64,000 nucleotides of DNA from Aquila chrysaetos chrysaetos (GCF_900496995.4 NC_044004.1:78871538-78935537), one strand, 5' to 3'. Shown: positions 50,725 to 60,714, numbered from the stretch's first letter. Translations and numbers: made by a program. Notes: generated by a model from the letters alone, not told the origin.

Positions 50725-51690
50725 TCATCGAGTCCAACCGTCATCCATGCCCACTAAACCATGTTCTGGAGTACCTCGTCTACGCGCTTTTTTGAATACC
50801 TCCAGGGATGGCGACTCAACCACTTCCCTGGGCAGCCTATTCCAATGTCTGACACCCCTCTCAGTAAAGAAATTTTTCCTAATATCCAACCTAAATCTCC
50901 CTTGCCGCAACTTGAGGCCATTTCCTCTTGTCCCATCACCAGCCACCTGACAGAAGAGACCAGCACCCACCTCACTACAACCCCCCTTCAGGTAGTTGTA
51001 GAAGGCAGTAAGGTCTCCCCTCAGCCTCCTCTTCTCCAGACTAAACAACCCCAGTTCCCTCAGCCGCTCCTCATAAGACTTGTGCTCCAGGCCCCTCACC
51101 AGCTTCATTGCCCTTCTCTGGACACGCTCCAGCACCTCAATGTCTTTCCTGTAGTGAGGGGCCCAAAACTGAACACAGTACTCGAGGTGCGGCCTCACCA
51201 GTGCCCAGTACAGGGGAACAATCACTTCCCTGCTCCTGCTGGCCACACTATTTCTGATACAGGCCAGGATGCCGTTGGCCTTCTTGGCCACCTGGGCACA
51301 CTGCTGGCTCATACTCAGCCGGCTGTCGACCAGCACACCCAGGTCTTTTTCTGCCGGGCAGCATTCCAGCCACTCTTCCCCAAGCCTGTAGCCCTGCATG
51401 GGGTCACCGTGACCAAAGTGCAGGACCCAGCACTTGGCCTTGTTGAACCTCCTACGATTGGCCTCGGCCCATCGATCCAGCCTGTCCAGACCTCTCTGTA
51501 GAGCCTTCCTACCCTCAAGCAGATCGACCCTGCCTCCCAACTTGGTGTCGTCTGCAAACTTGCTGAGGGTGCACTCAATCTCCTCATCCAAATCATTGAT
51601 AAAGATATTAAACAGAACTGGCCCCAATACTGAGCCCTGGGGAACACCACTTGTGACCCGCCGCCAACTGGATTTAACCCCATTCACCAC
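50725..51690 (-). pseudogene. CR1 ORF2, reverse transcriptase, C-terminal half
   Basis: This 321-codon frame, in phase with the N-terminal half, reads [20 protein letters not shown] and [11 protein letters not shown], so the catalytic Asp pair is intact. The thumb/C-terminal region follows with [20 protein letters not shown] and [13 protein letters not shown]. It reaches the natural stop shortly before the 3' UTR. This is the best preserved part of the element and the longest open frame in the window. Confidence 0.95.
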
Positions 51691-51726
51691 AACCCTCTGG
51701 GCTCATCCATTCAGTCAGTTTTTTAC

Positions 51727-52416
51727 CTAGCGAAGAGTACACTTGTCCAAGCCATGAGACGCCAGCTTCCCAAGGAGTATGCCATGCAAGACAGTGTCAA
51801 AGGCCTTGCTGAAGTCAAGGTGGATAACATCCACAGCCTTTTCCTCATCCACTAGGCAGGTCACCTGGTCATAGGAGGAGATCAGGTTGGTCAAGCAGGA
51901 CCTGCCTTTCGTAAACCCATGCTGACCAGGCCCGATCCCCCGCTTGTCCTGGACTTGCCACGTGAGCACTCTCAAGACAAACCATTCCATAATCTTCCCA
52001 GGTACCGAGATCAGGCTGACAGGCCCGTAGTTCCCCAGATCCTCCCTCCGACCCTTCTTGTAAATGGGAGTCACATTGGCAAGCCTCCAGTCCTCTGGGA
52101 CCTCCCCTGTTGACCAGAATTGCTGACAGATGATGGAGAGTGGCTTGGCAAGGACCTCCACCAGTTCCCTCAGTACTTTTGGATGGATCCCATCGGGTCC
52201 CATAGATTTGTGAGTGTCCAGATGGCGTAGTAGGTCACTAACTATTTCCTCCTGGATTAAGGGGGGTATATTCTGCTCTTCATCCTCGCCTTCCAGCTCA
52301 GGGGGCGGAGTACCCTGAGGATAACTGGTCCCCCTATTAAAGGCTGTGGCAAAGGCAGCATTAAGTACCTCAGCCTTTTCCTCATCTCTGGTGGCTACGT
52401 TCCTTTCTGTATCCAT
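51727..52416 (-). pseudogene. CR1 ORF2, reverse transcriptase, N-terminal half
   Basis: This 229-codon frame carries RT blocks 0-3: KSMGPDGIHPKVLRELVEV, then WRLANVTPIYKKGRRED, GNYGPVSLISVPGKIME, GQHGFTKGRSCLTNL and VIHLDFSKAFDTV, which holds the first catalytic Asp. It ends LDKCTLR followed by TAG. A second nonsense codon lies just beyond; both fall where relatives have Trp. Confidence 0.93.
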
Positions 52417-52453
52417 TAAAGGATAGATATTGTCCTTGGGATTCTTTTTACTG

Positions 52454-52639
52454 TTAACATATTTGTAAAAACATTTTTTTGTTGTCCCTTACAATAGTGG
52501 CCAGATTTAGTTCTAGCTGAGCTTTTGCCTTTCTAATTTCCTCTCTGTATGATCTAACAAGATCCCTGTACTCCTCCCAAGTTGCCTGCCCTTTCCTCCA
52601 GAGATGATAAACTCTCCTTTTTTTCTTGACTCCTAGCAA
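52454..52639 (-). pseudogene. CR1 ORF2, linker between endonuclease and RT
   Basis: This frame (VKKKRRVYHLWRKGQATWEE and on) corresponds to the basic linker ahead of reverse transcriptase in CR1 ORF2. It ends near a T-rich run (minus-strand A run) at about 52470, where another frame change precedes the RT domain. Confidence 0.7.
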
Positions 52640-52771
52640 AAATCTCCCCGTTCAGCCAGGCCAGTCATTCTCCTCGGCGGTTCAACTTGCTGCACATGGG
52701 AATAGCCTGGTCCTGAGCCATTAAGATTTCCTTCTTAAAGAATGTCCATCCCTCCTGGACCCCTTTGCCCT

Positions 52772-53224
52772 TCAGGACCGCCTCCCAAGGAACACTCTCT
52801 CAACCAGTGCCTTGAAGAGGCCAAAGTTTGCCCTCCAGAAGTCCATAGCGGTGGTTTTGCTAACCCCCTTCCTTGCCTCACCAAGAATTGAGAATTCTAT
52901 CTTTTCATGGTTGCTAAGCCCAAGACGGCCTCCGACCATCACACCTCCTACCAGTCCTTCCCTGTTCATAAACAGTAGATCTAGCAAGGCTCCTCCCCTG
53001 GTTGGCTCACCCACCAGCTGTGTCAGGAATTTATCTTCCACACACTCCAGGAACCTCCTAGATTGTTTACTCACTGCTGTGTTGTATTTCCAGCAGACGT
53101 CTGGAAAGTTCAAGTCCCCCACGAGAACAAGGGCACACGATTCTGAGACTACTGCCAGACACTTGTAGAATGATTCATCCGTCTCTTCAACCTGGTTGTG
53201 TTCTATAACAGACTCCCAGCACAA
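52772..53224 (-). pseudogene. CR1 ORF2, endonuclease C-terminal part
   Basis: Continues the endonuclease: LVGDLNFPDVCWKYN (the GDxN catalytic block, with Leu in place of the usual Phe), FLECVEDKFLTQLVGEPTR, then LGLSNHEKIEFS. In active relatives the last block is SDH; here Asp is replaced by Asn (codon AAC near 52910), which should abolish endonuclease activity even without the frameshifts. Confidence 0.88.
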
Positions 53225-53501
53225 TATCTGCGTTATCGGCCTTCCCTCTCATCCTCACCCACAAGCACTCCACCTTATCATCACAATTGTGTAGCTCTGT
53301 ACGGTCAAAACATTCCCTAACATAGAGAGCCACCCCACCACCTCTTCTACCTTGCCTATCCCTTCTGAAGAGCTTATAGCCATCCATTGCAGCACTCCAG
53401 TCACAGGAGTCGTCCCACCATGTTTCCGTGATGGCGACTAAGTCACATCTATCTTGCTGCACGATGGCTTCCAGCTCCTCCTGTGCTGCGTGCATTGGCA
53501 T
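53187..53501 (-). pseudogene. CR1 ORF2, endonuclease N-terminal part
   Basis: Contains CDLVAITETWWDDS, with the catalytic Glu of the AP-type endonuclease, then GYKLFRRDRQGRRGGGVALY and VLGVCYRTQPG. The real start of ORF2 lies upstream in another frame, where LKCIYANARS can be read near 53520-53490; a frameshift falls just after it. The frame ends in a stop at 53187 and the domain continues one frame over. Confidence 0.88.
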
Positions 53502-53603
53502 AGATGCATTTGAGCTGGCCTATCGAACCCACCCCTAACATTGGCATGCTGCCCCCAGGCTCATCTCTGGTGCACCTGGTTTTATCCCTTACCCTCTTCA
53601 AAC

Positions 53604-54191
53604 CTAGTTTAAAGCCCTCTCTACGAACCCTGCGATCTCACGAGCGAAGATTCTTTTACGCCTTTGAGATAGCTGGATACCATCTGTCCCTAGCAAGCCT
53701 GGTGCCGTGTAAACCTCCCCATGATCAAAAACCCCAAAATTCCACTGATGGCACCAGCCTCTGAGCCACATATTAACCAGGTGTGTTTTCCTGTTCCTTT
53801 CAGTATATTTCCCTGCCACTGAAGGGATTGAAGAAAACACTACCTGTGCTCCCAATCCTTCCACTAATCGCCCCAGTGCCCTGAAGTCCCTTTTGATTGC
53901 CTTTGGATTTCTCTCTGCAATCTCATCACTGCCAACCTGCACAACCAGCAATGGGTAATAATCAGAGGTCCGAACCAGACCAGGGAGTTCCCTGGCAATG
54001 TCTTTTACCCAGGCCCCAGGGAGGCAGCAGACTTCCCTGTGGGATGGGTCAGGTTTGCACATTGGGCCCTCTGTCCCCCTCAGAAGGGAGTCACCTACAA
54101 CAATTATCCTCATTTTTCTTTTTTTCAGAGGATGTGAGAATGCATGGGGCTGCCCGACTGAGCATAGGCACCTCCCTAGATAGGGCTTCAC
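53604..54191 (-). pseudogene. CR1 ORF1, SGNH-hydrolase (esterase) domain
   Basis: This frame starts inside the protein and reads RIIVVGDSLLRGTEG (SGNH block I with the nucleophile Ser), then VVQVGSDEIAE at the block III position and GTDGIQLSQRRKRIF at block V. In active members block III has an Asn-Asp pair and block V reads DxxH. Here block III reads SDE and the His is Gln, so the catalytic set looks incomplete. Esterase domains are known in CR1 ORF1 proteins and are thought to aid lipid or membrane interaction. The A-rich run near 54115 (minus strand) is the likely frameshift site joining this to the N-terminal part. Confidence 0.8.
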
Positions 54192-54220
54192 CTACACCCT
54201 GATCTTTATTGACCCGGTCC

Positions 54221-54808
54221 TCAAGTTCCAGAGCCCCATACCTGTTGCATAGGGGCAACTGGGAAAGTGAGGGAGACCAGGAGGGGATTCACCTGCCTCC
54301 CCGAGCAGGGACCTGTATCCATTTCCCTCCATCTCTCAGGTCCCCTCCTGCCTGGTGGCATGAGGGCAGGGGAACCTCCGGAGGCTTCTTGCGGAGCCTC
54401 CATCTGCTGCCTCTGCCTCAGGGATAGTAGGGTGTGGGACCACCAATCTATCTCCCTCTCACACTCCCTGGTACTCCTCAACCTTTCCACTTCCCCCTTC
54501 AGCTCTACCACCAGGCACAGCAGATCATCCACCTGGTCACACCTCACACAAGAGGTGTCCCTGCTGCCCTCCATCATCAGTGATAGACTCAGGCACTCCC
54601 CGCAGCCAGAGACCTGGACAGCTGCACATTTACATGGGAGCTCTGTCTGTGTCACCGCATTTTTCCTAACAATGGCTTTCACCCGAGTGGCAACCGTACC
54701 TGGGTCTCCCTCTGGGCCGACACCCACCACTTGAGTAGCCTTCTCGAGCTGGGAAGAGGGGGGGCTGCGCCCTACCAGCACGAACTGCCGCGCAAACTGC
54801 CGCGCCAC
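54221..54808 (-). pseudogene. CR1 ORF1, N-terminal part
   Basis: This 195-codon frame carries a cysteine-rich segment (CKCAAVQVSGCGECLSL, then SCVRCDQVDDLLCLV) followed by a short coiled-coil-like stretch (VVELKGEVERLRS). That fits the N-terminal zinc-binding and coiled-coil part of CR1 ORF1 proteins, which bind RNA and self-associate. Codons upstream in another frame (from 54851) look like the true start, so a frameshift lies near 54780. The frame ends at a TGA shortly before the esterase domain, whose frame differs. Confidence 0.75.
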
Positions 54809-55130
54809 ACCATTTGCCCACCCTGTTCACCGTGCTCCTGGTCACTGGCACTCCTCAGGGCCGTTCAAGTCTCCCGCGGTTGCCCGCAGCAACACCCACG
54901 GCGCCTCCAGAGCCTCTCTCGCGAGAGCTGCCGGCTCCAGCCGGGTCCCCCTGCTCTTCCCTGGGGCTCCCAGGCCTCGGGGACCTCCCGCTCTGCCTCA
55001 ATCCCGCGCTTCGCCGCCCACTTACCGTCGCCTCCGCTGGCCTCGCCGCCAACTGAACGCTGCTGGCGGTTACGCCGCGTTTAAATCTCCCGCAGGTGCC
55101 CACGGCAACGCCCACGCCGCCTCCAGAGCC
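54809..55130 (-). promoter_or_regulatory. CR1 5' region, CpG-rich, with duplicated block
   Basis: Very CpG-rich and free of TATA. A block of about 55 bases beginning GGCTCTGGAGGCG occurs at 55130-55076 and again at 54914-54860, a period of 216 bases. A palindromic TCTCGCGAGA lies between them (54917-54926). A donor-like CG/GTAAGT sits near 55028 on the minus strand. This is the expected place for the internal promoter of a LINE; promoter function is inferred. Confidence 0.6.
54917..54926. promoter_or_regulatory. TCTCGCGAGA palindrome (CGCG element)
   Basis: A perfect 10-bp match to the element bound by BANP at TATA-less CpG promoters in vertebrates. It lies in the CR1 5' region directly before the second copy of the duplicated block. 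Occupancy is not known. Confidence 0.6.
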
Positions 55131-58100
55131 GCTGATGGATGTGGGAGCTCATCTTGAATCTGTGTTGATGGATGTATCCATATTAGGTAGCATTATTGGA
55201 GATGTCTTTGCCACCTTTCGAGTGGAAGCATCGAGAGAGCTTATGCCTTCCCTGTGTGTTCAGTGGTGACTCCAAGATAGGCTTTTTCACAGTGGCTTTT
55301 TTTCCCTCACCAAAAAACCAAAACTCTTCTTTAAAGACTGTTACCTTTGTCAAACTGCAATTTTCACAAAAAGATTACTCTACCCTTTCCATACTTACAA
55401 ATTTCCTTCAGTCTTACTCAACCATTTTCCATAAACACATGGGTAAAAGTGTGACTTTTAGATGTTGTGGGATGCTTCCTCAAAACTGGTGTACTAGAAG
55501 GTGCAGAGCAATCCTGCAGCAGTTCTTAATGAGTTACCCTGCCTTCAGGGAAGGCTTGCTTTCAACTTCCAAAAGTTAAAATTGGCCAAGTCCTAAGTCC
55601 TTGAAGAGACAGTGGAACGACAAGTATCTCTAGAATGTCCAATAACCCAAAATCCCTCATAGCATGAAGTTCCAGGACATACACATAATTCAGTGCCATC
55701 TTCTCTGCATCACTCCCATTGTGCATGTTTTCACCATGCGCCTTCATGCTTTCCATGTTTTCACCATGTGCCTTCAGCCCACGGTAGACTATTCTCAGCT
55801 TTAAAATCTCCTGTTAAGACGAGGCATCTCCGAGTTGTTACTTCTGTGCTAACATCCTCTCATCACGTTTACCCTCTACATGGTGGATACATACTGCTGA
55901 ACCGGTAGGGTTTCGTTGTGATCTTGCTCATTACCTCAGTCTTCACCCTTTGGTAGCTATTTACACCAGTACCAACAAACCGGAGACTTCTGGATGTAGA
56001 CCGCTGGAGACAAAGCTGCACAAAAGAAATAAAAGGCATTTCCACCAGAAAGATTCCAGAAACTAAGCTGATCTTCAGGGGGTGATGCTGACTCATTAAT
56101 GGTACTTCTTGCAGTGCCTTTATTGCTTTTTAGTTAAGCACACAATGTATCTGTATAATTAAGCCACAGGCGTAATATGGGACAAAAGGCACATGTGGGT
56201 TTTTTGCTGTTTTTAATTTTCTTCCTTCTAGTTATTACTGGGCCCACTGTAATGGAAACAACTAGACGTGAAGAAGAGTTGTGCTCAAATTCTGCCATTT
56301 TAGATCAGTTTGTAAAATTCACGCTGTTTTCTGAAAATACTAATATTTACTACAAGTTAGATAAAGCACATTTTTTTCTAAATGCCTTCAATTAGTCCAG
56401 ATATTTTGGTTTAAAAAAAGAAAGGCAAGAATGTTTGGAATTCAAATAAGAAAAATGACCTGGGAATAGGAGAAATCTAGGAAAACTGACTCCTGTTCTC
56501 CTCATCAGACAGATCAAACATTTTTCTAGAAATTTACTGAAACCAGCTGTAGGAATAATCAGATCATAATTTACACAGGGAAGCATAGCTAGCTAATTAT
56601 TTAAGATCTTCCGAGAAGCTGCCACAAGGGGCAAAGGTGCTCAAGAGAGCTGATTTTGAAGAAAGCTTAGTGAAAGCTGAGGACCAAACTGACCCTTGCG
56701 CAGGAAGACAGGGAATCACAGGCAGAGATCCTCTTGGCTAAGCAAGAAGCTTTTTAGTGGTCCGAAATGGAAATGAGACCATACGGGAAGCAGAAACAAG
56801 GACAGGCAAGCAAGGGGGCATATATAAAATTATTGCTTGGGTACTTACTGGTGAAATGGGGAAGGCCAAAGCCAAGTTGGAGCTAAAAGTAAGGGATATG
56901 TAAAAGTCACAAGGGGCTTCCACAAGTATGCTAGTAGCAAAAGGACCATGAGCTTTTCCTGCAGACTGATCAGAAGTTTACTGAGTGCAGTTTCGGTGAA
57001 GAGCTAAGCCCTGTTTTTCAGACTTCATCTGGGCTCTCTACTGCCCAGGCTCTGGTGCATGGACTCGTTTCTGCTCAGAGAAGCACGTAAGAAGAAGAGA
57101 TGAAAAGGAAGCTCACTCTTTGTGTTCTGTGTGTTTCTGAAGTACCCATCATTGAAATAATTCTGTGCTGTCCATGCATTTAGAGAAATGTCTCCCCTGG
57201 GTATGCACAGGCAGCTCTGTTTGAATGCATGATGATACCTCTGAGTTGGTCTTCATCATCCCCCAGAATCACTACTGGAAATCACAGCAGTATCCTTTAG
57301 CACAGTCTCTCACAGCTCTCCTGTGGTTATGCCAATGTCACACGGTGGGTAATAGTTAGACATGGACTACCCAATGTGACTGCAGCTGAATTAGGTGCAC
57401 CTGAGCTGAAGGTACTGAAAGCCATTTAGTCTAGTGCTTGCCCCAAGACAAGCAGCTAATTTTTGAGCTTAGTTCTGTGCAGTTCATGATTCCCACGTTG
57501 CGGGGACGCTGTGACAGCCAACAGCGAATTTGAAGCTAGCCTTGTGAAACTGATGTGAGCTGCTACTTCAAGGCTACATGCCTTGATGTTTATGGAGACC
57601 AGGCCAGTCATCCACAAGGCAAGCCAGCTCTATTTGGAAAAGTGGCTTTACAGTATCTCTCACCTATATGTACTGAATGAAGCTGAGTTCAAAGCTATCA
57701 TACAGCTGTAACCCAATTGTGCCAACCATTCTTCAGATTAAATATCCAGACCTAATTACATTGACTTTCTGTGAAGAACCTATTACAGTATGCCAGTGAT
57801 TAATGTGGCACTTGCTAAGCAATACCATTTCTGCTTTGAAACTGTTCTGCAACAGTGGAAAAAAAATCTTTCTTTTCAAATATGTCTCTAAATATTGCAC
57901 TAATTTTGCCAACATGGTCTGTAAATGGGCAATACTTCAAATTCTGCTATGGGGTAAAGGGGTAGCATGAAATAGTTTTCACAGAAAATCTATAATTTAG
58001 ACTACCTGTAGTCTCATTAACCATAATTACTTTGGACTAGATGAGTAATGCTTGAGCCTATAAGCTGGCAAACGAATGTTGTCTGTTCAGAGTCCATTAA

Positions 58101-59565
58101 GAAGTTCTGTTTTGCTTCAGTCTCTGCCTCTCCCAAATGGAAAGTGAGATGTGGCGATCTTCTGTGGATTTTGTGGCATTCTTTTTAGGATGTTTTTCAT
58201 ACTCTGTACATTGTGTAATAACACAAAAAGCCTCCAGGCTTGTAACTGCATTCCGTCTTTTTATAGAGCAAGCTACAGAAATACCAGAGCACTAGCTAGC
58301 AGTCCAGCCATGTACACAAAGGCTGGCCTCCCCATGGCCCTGTAGACATTTTCACCCATCAGTCTAAGTTCCTTCCTTCAAGTCCTGTTAAGTTTGGTTC
58401 ACCTCTCCTTCCTGTCGTATCTCTGTCTGCAGAACCTCTGAGGCCAGAGATTACCCGGGACATCGCTTTTAGACATACCCTGTAATGTCCTGGCATGGTG
58501 GGCTGGTAAGCTTCATTGTTCTTCAGCTGTATTCTTGTGTGGCTGGAGGAAAGAGGCTCCTTCTAGGCTGCTGCTTGCTTCATTTCATAGTGTGATTCCC
58601 AGCTGGCACTCTCTGCCGCTCACCTACCACAGTTTCGTGTCTGAGGCTGATAGCTGAGGCTTTTCCTATTGCTTCCTAGTGCTACTTTGGGCCTTTTGTG
58701 AGGATTTGTCCTTGCTTCCTTGCAGTCCTCTTCTATTCCCCTTTCACTCTGCTCCCAAGCCTGCATTGCCTCCTGTGCATTGCCTAGATCATCCCACCAC
58801 TGGGATGGCTGCCTCTCATCTTCTCTCAGGTGGCTTTTATGTAGCTGGACCCAACTATATCAGCATAAATCCAAAGAGTGTCACTGGTTTGCCTTTGCTG
58901 ATCCACCTTCCCACTGGTCAATAGCACTCCCTTTTATCACATCAGGGCTGAGCAATAGCAGTTTGGCCAACTTTTCTTTTTTTAAAAGAGCAGGATCTGG
59001 AGTGAGCCAGTGTTTGAATTATTATCCAATATAGTGGTTTTAAGGGTGAACTCTGTAAGTCAGCGATGCCTGTGAATAACGTGTTATTATAACTAGCTGC
59101 AAGCACCATTTTCTGTTTCTTGCTGGAGGATTTTCCTAACGCTGCTTCCAGCATTGCATTTAGATTGCCATCTAACAAGGCAAATCCTATTCACCTATTT
59201 TTTTTAATGCTGATACTTGTTTCTGTTTTGTGGGGAGTTTTTTGATGTATATACATCCTGGGAATCTCTGAAACAGTCTCAGCAATGGTACTAATTAGTG
59301 CAGGCATGCTCTTCTCCAAAGGCACTAAACTTGGGCAGAGGTATGGTTAGTTTTTTTAGCTAGCATATGCTGATTCAAAACCAGTTCAATCTGCTTTTCG
59401 CGAGTTCAAAATACAGGGGTTTTTCTTCTCCCATCTTGACTTTTTAAAGCCGTTGCAGAGGAGAATTATGACGAGAGGAAGACACAGATCTTGGAGGAGA
59501 CAATGCCTTTCAAAAAATATGCCTGCTCTTCTAGAACTAGTTTTAGTGTAAAATCAAACACAATT
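55131..59565. other. Single-copy DNA, no gene recognised
   Basis: Short open frames only. An imperfect 30-bp tandem repeat lies at 55724-55776. Scattered acceptor-like sites have no matching open exon. Confidence 0.4.
55724..55776. repeat. 30-bp tandem repeat, just under two units
   Basis: catgttttcaccatg(c/t)gcc starts at 55724 and at 55754, with one mismatch in the shared part. Confidence 0.75.
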
Positions 59566-59571
59566 GTCTGC
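59566..59571. repeat. 6-bp target site duplication, left copy
   Basis: gtctgc directly precedes the LTR terminus TGTCGC. The matching copy is at 61077-61082. Six bases is the duplication size made by beta- and alpharetroviral integrases. Confidence 0.93.
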
Positions 59572-59773
59572 TGTCGCTCAGTGCTTCAAGCCACCCAGGA
59601 GAAGAGCTTATCCTACTAACCCCCAACGAGAAGTGCCCCACTAGCATCACACACCACCCAGCAACACCTGGGCAAGGGTTTTAGAAAGCACAATCACAGC
59701 AAAAGGGAACAGCTGGGAACTTCACTGTTCTCATGGTTTTCCACAGGTGGTCACTGAGTCAAGTGCTCCCACA
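59572..59773 (-). repeat. 3' LTR of the ERVK-like element (202 bp)
   Basis: On the minus strand it starts TGTGGGAGCACTTGACTC and ends GAGCGACA. It has a TGACTCA AP-1-type site (59761-59755). I see no TATA box and no AATAAA inside it, which is odd for an LTR; the nearest AATAAA is just outside, next to the polypurine tract. Confidence 0.93.
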
Positions 59774-59786
59774 TCTCCCCCTTCTT
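59774..59786 (-). other. Polypurine tract
   Basis: Minus strand AAGAAGGGGGAGA abuts the TG of the 3' LTR, the expected primer site for plus-strand DNA synthesis. AATAAA (59790-59785) overlaps its 5' edge. Confidence 0.9.
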
Positions 59787-59867
59787 TATTTATAATTAAC
59801 ACAGCCTTACTTAATCTATCAATTAATTTTTAAACACATTGCAACATACAAGGCACACAAATTAAAA

Positions 59868-60170
59868 TTATGATCTATTTCTATAACAGCCCGAGCCATT
59901 CTTCCTGCCTTCCTTATTAAAACGAGATTTACATTGATTAGCAAAATGTCGACCCTTTCTGCACTTGGGACACACTCCTGGACTTTTGGTGTGCCCTCGT
60001 TTTTCACCTTTATTTTTATTTGGACATTCATGGCATACATGTCCCTTCTTCATAGTAAATGGAGATTTTAACCCATTTTCTTTCACAGTTTGGCACATCT
60101 CTTTGATAATAGAAAATTGCAGACCCTCCCATCGGGGCTGGCGATTGGCTTCATAAATGACTAGAAAAGC
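59868..60170 (-). pseudogene. gag remnant, capsid start joined to nucleocapsid
   Basis: In the same frame as the linker, after the TGA, about 40 codons look like the beginning of a capsid domain (EANRQPRWEGLQFSIIKEM). Around 60053 the sequence passes abruptly to nucleocapsid. The first zinc knuckle is cut: only its GHVCHEC half remains. A complete knuckle CPKCRKGRHFANQC (CX2CX4HX4C) follows at 59972-59931, then basic residues and a stop at 59868. The bulk of capsid is therefore deleted. The remaining knuckle could bind RNA if expressed, but no start codon context supports this. Confidence 0.82.
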
Positions 60171-60455
60171 TCAGAGGTTTTGTAAAATGCCAGTGTCCCC
60201 TTCCTTAGCAGCCTGTTGTTTAATTTTTCCCCAAATATCACAGGGATCAGGAGGATATAAATCTGGTGCAGCTTCAGAATCAATAGGTCCAGAGTCAAAA
60301 GGATCATCATCCTCATGACTACCTTTTTCTGCCCCCCCAACTGCTCCTACCAATGGCAGAGCCAAAGGTTCCAATATCAGAGCAGAAACTCCAGGGACTG
60401 CAGGACCTGGAGCTTCTGCAGCAGCAGATCTCTTGTTCCGGACCAGTCCCAACAT
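60171..60455 (-). pseudogene. gag remnant, acidic/proline linker
   Basis: This frame holds an Ala/Pro-rich stretch, an acidic stretch (HEDDDPFDSGPIDSEAAPD) and LYPPDP, which loosely recalls a late-domain-like motif. It corresponds to the linker between matrix and capsid in betaretroviral Gag. It ends in TGA at 60173-60171, just before the capsid-like start. Confidence 0.75.
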
Positions 60456-60714
60456 GTTTCTTTAAGCATTCAAAAACAATTCTCCAAGCCCCTAATAGGA
60501 ACTGAGCAATTTTGTCATCTCGAGTTGCTGCTTCCCAGAGTTTAACTCCTATCGTGACCCACTGTTCAGGATCAAAGATAGTTACGAAATCAAGATCAGG
60601 GCACTTCACCTTTGTCCATTTTAGATGCTCAGTTATATGGGCTTGATATTTTTGCAGGAGCTGCTGCATCTCACTATATGTGGCTTTCTCTTCCTGAGAC
60701 AGTTCACTCCCCAT
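60319..60714 (-). pseudogene. gag remnant, matrix region
   Basis: An ATG at 60714 opens MGSELSQEE, a fitting N-myristoylation signal (Gly2, Ser6) of a retroviral matrix protein. The frame continues with helix-forming sequence (for example WTKVKCPDLDFVTIFDPEQW) typical in style of betaretroviral matrix. The frame stays open upstream of this ATG (to 60831), but that part is leader. Near 60450 the sensible reading shifts by one base into the linker frame, so the protein is broken. Matrix normally directs Gag to the plasma membrane. Confidence 0.85.

Larger units (their letters stand above)
50681..55130 (-). mobile_element. CR1 LINE, nearly full length (about 4.45 kb)
   Basis: Read on the minus strand the element has a CpG-rich 5' region (55130-54809), ORF1 (54808-53604, broken), ORF2 with endonuclease and reverse transcriptase (about 53525-50725, broken) and a short 3' UTR ending in the CR1-type terminus (complement of tcatagaatcacagaatca at 50681). 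Most bird CR1 copies are severely 5'-truncated, so this copy is unusual. Several frameshifts and nonsense codons, plus changed catalytic residues, show it cannot move on its own. It is clearly younger than the other LINE copies in this window because most domains are still readable. CR1 makes no regular target duplication and none was sought. Confidence 0.93.

Noticed and set aside
50761..51501. 246-codon + strand open frame
   Set aside because: It is the antisense shadow of the CR1 reverse transcriptase.
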